Positions 63,158 to 64,000 of a DNA stretch of 64,000 bases are shown in pieces. The notes beneath the pieces were generated by a model, which saw nothing but the letters and a program-made list of their open reading frames with translations, had not been told where the DNA came from and did not search any database. Where the stretch lies: NCBI RefSeq assembly GCF_947502995.1, contig NZ_CANNBW010000006.1:62001-126000 (forward strand). The letters run 5' to 3'. The translations under genes and the position numbers were made by a program. The stretch is from an uncultured Tenacibaculum sp. GTDB lineage: Bacteria; Bacteroidota; Bacteroidia; Flavobacteriales; Flavobacteriaceae. The stretch's first letter is position 1; each line of letters begins with the position of its first letter.

Positions 63158-64000
63158 TTAATTCACCATAAATATGGCATTTGCAAAGAAAAGTTTTCCA
63201 TTATCCCAGAAACCTCTAAATAATGGATTATCAGTTAGGTAAGTTATGCTTCCTCTACCAATTGATTCATTTCCGAAGATCAACGAATTTTTTTGCTTCT
63301 TTAATGTTTCTGAACCTGCAAAGCCAGAAATAACTGTGTTATTATTTAGTATTGCCACATTAGCCCCATTTTTTAAATAATCATATGTGCTACTACCTAA
63401 TTTAAGTGTGAAATAATCGTTGCTATATCCAAAACCAAGTGGATGAGAGTTGTCTATTTTTATTTTAAAAATAGCTCCAGTAATTAAGTTCTTAATATAT
63501 GCTCGTTCTTTATCCTTATGCAAAATTAACTTAGGAGCTTTGTCAGCTTCTTTCTTTTTGTCTTTTTTAGACTTTTTTGGACTTAAACCGAATAATTTAC
63601 TCGAACTAAATACTTGATTAGCATTTCCAATGGCAATTACTTTACCTCCTTGGCTAATCCAAGATTTTAATGCTTTTAATTTTGATTCGTTTAAAATACT
63701 TCGATAACCACCGTTTGGTAAAATTAAAGTATTGAATTTTGAAAGTAGTTTAGCAGATAAATTTTGAGCTGGGATAGCACTATAATTATAATTTAAATCT
63801 CTCTCTAAGAAATAACGCACTTCGCCATAACTTAATGTAGAAATTCCTCTTCCAGATAAAACAGCAATCTTATTTTGTTTAATTTCTTTAACACTAGAAG
63901 ATCCCATATCCACACCTTTTGTAGATAAACCTGTTGTTATATGATGATTTACTTTATCATGTTTTTTACTGATTTTTAAAACTAAAGCATCAAAGTTTTT
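63158..64000 (-). CDS. C-terminal part of an M14-type metallopeptidase (partial)
   Basis: The reading frame stays open from 63158 to the window edge at 64000 with no stop, so the gene continues outside; a GTG at 63913 is not the real start. The visible 280 residues form a C-terminal accessory domain with a class I glutamine-amidotransferase-like look (KIAVLSGRGISTLSYGEVRYF, LSKFNTLILPNGG, LKSWISQGGKVIAIGNA), a Lys-rich loop and a final NPLFRGFWDNGKLFFANAIF. This tail is typical of large Bacteroidota zinc carboxypeptidases. Catalytic part not in view. Confidence 0.6.
   Translation of the reverse strand, partial: KNFDALVLKISKKHDKVNHHITTGLSTKGVDMGSSSVKEIKQNKIAVLSGRGISTLSYGEVRYFLERDLNYNYSAIPAQNLSAKLLSKFNTLILPNGGYRSILNESKLKALKSWISQGGKVIAIGNANQVFSSSKLFGLSPKKSKKDKKKEADKAPKLILHKDKERAYIKNLITGAIFKIKIDNSHPLGFGYSNDYFTLKLGSSTYDYLKNGANVAILNNNTVISGFAGSETLKKQKNSLIFGNESIGRGSITYLTDNPLFRGFWDNGKLFFANAIFMVN

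Noticed and set aside
1..64000. Mobile elements, prophage, restriction or toxin-antitoxin systems
   Set aside because: I looked for transposases, integrases, phage structural genes, methylases and small toxin pairs and found none. Base composition also looks even throughout.

Overview
The window comes from a low-GC member of the Bacteroidota, almost certainly a marine-type Flavobacteriaceae. The evidence is a MoaC-MoaB/MogA fusion, a C-terminal type IX secretion (T9SS) sorting domain, a DUF4295 ribosome-associated gene beside rpmB and rpmG, a DUF5916 outer-membrane protein, LytS/LytTR signalling, many TANNTTTG promoter boxes, and the near absence of Shine-Dalgarno sites. I cannot assign a genus. 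Almost all of it is chromosomal core and house-keeping DNA. I see no insertion sequence, prophage, integrase or CRISPR array.

Layout. 1-5.6 kb: molybdopterin genes moaCB-moaA, an OmpA-like protein, tRNA-Ser(UGA), aroC and an unknown secreted protein. 5.6-16.7 kb: a LytTR two-component pair divergent from a TonB-dependent-type receptor, a frameshifted PA0069-type radical SAM gene, a DM13/BIG2 lipoprotein with an outer-membrane barrel, an AraC-type regulator, and an NTF2-like/DUF5916 pair. 16.7-24.4 kb: pyruvate dehydrogenase pdhA-pdhC, secreted proteins, a VanX-like dipeptidase, and a DUF4870-padR-PspC stress-type operon. 24.5-30.6 kb: a DUF4442 protein, an AIM24-like protein, two tandem TlpA-like lipoproteins, an SDR and a Cof-type HAD phosphatase. 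31-39.5 kb: transaldolase, menaquinone genes menD and menB, a short CvfB-like protein, an esterase-like protein without its nucleophile, purU and an FAH-family protein. 39.6-47.1 kb: one 2,483-residue secreted leucine-rich-repeat protein. 47.1-64 kb: two SDR genes, cinA, rpmB-rpmG-DUF4295, ftsY, a LytTR/SH3/beta-lactamase-like group, a lipoprotein amidase, rimO, a Dph6-like ligase, a 741-residue unknown protein, a PAS protein and the end of an M14-type peptidase.

How the parts work together. Small operons are closed by strong, often perfectly palindromic terminators that serve convergent genes from both sides. Several promoters lie so close to the start codon that transcripts should be leaderless or nearly so. 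Envelope functions dominate the accessory genes: lipoproteins, barrels, T9SS cargo, LytTR regulators.

The most unusual items are the giant LRR protein, whose 11 modules each open with an EF-hand-like loop; the 741-residue unknown protein; a one-base frameshift in a radical SAM gene; an esterase-fold protein with Gln at the nucleophile position; a possible small structured RNA before the transaldolase gene; and a palindrome sitting on the -33 element of the padR operon. No complete, clearly new multi-gene system was found.
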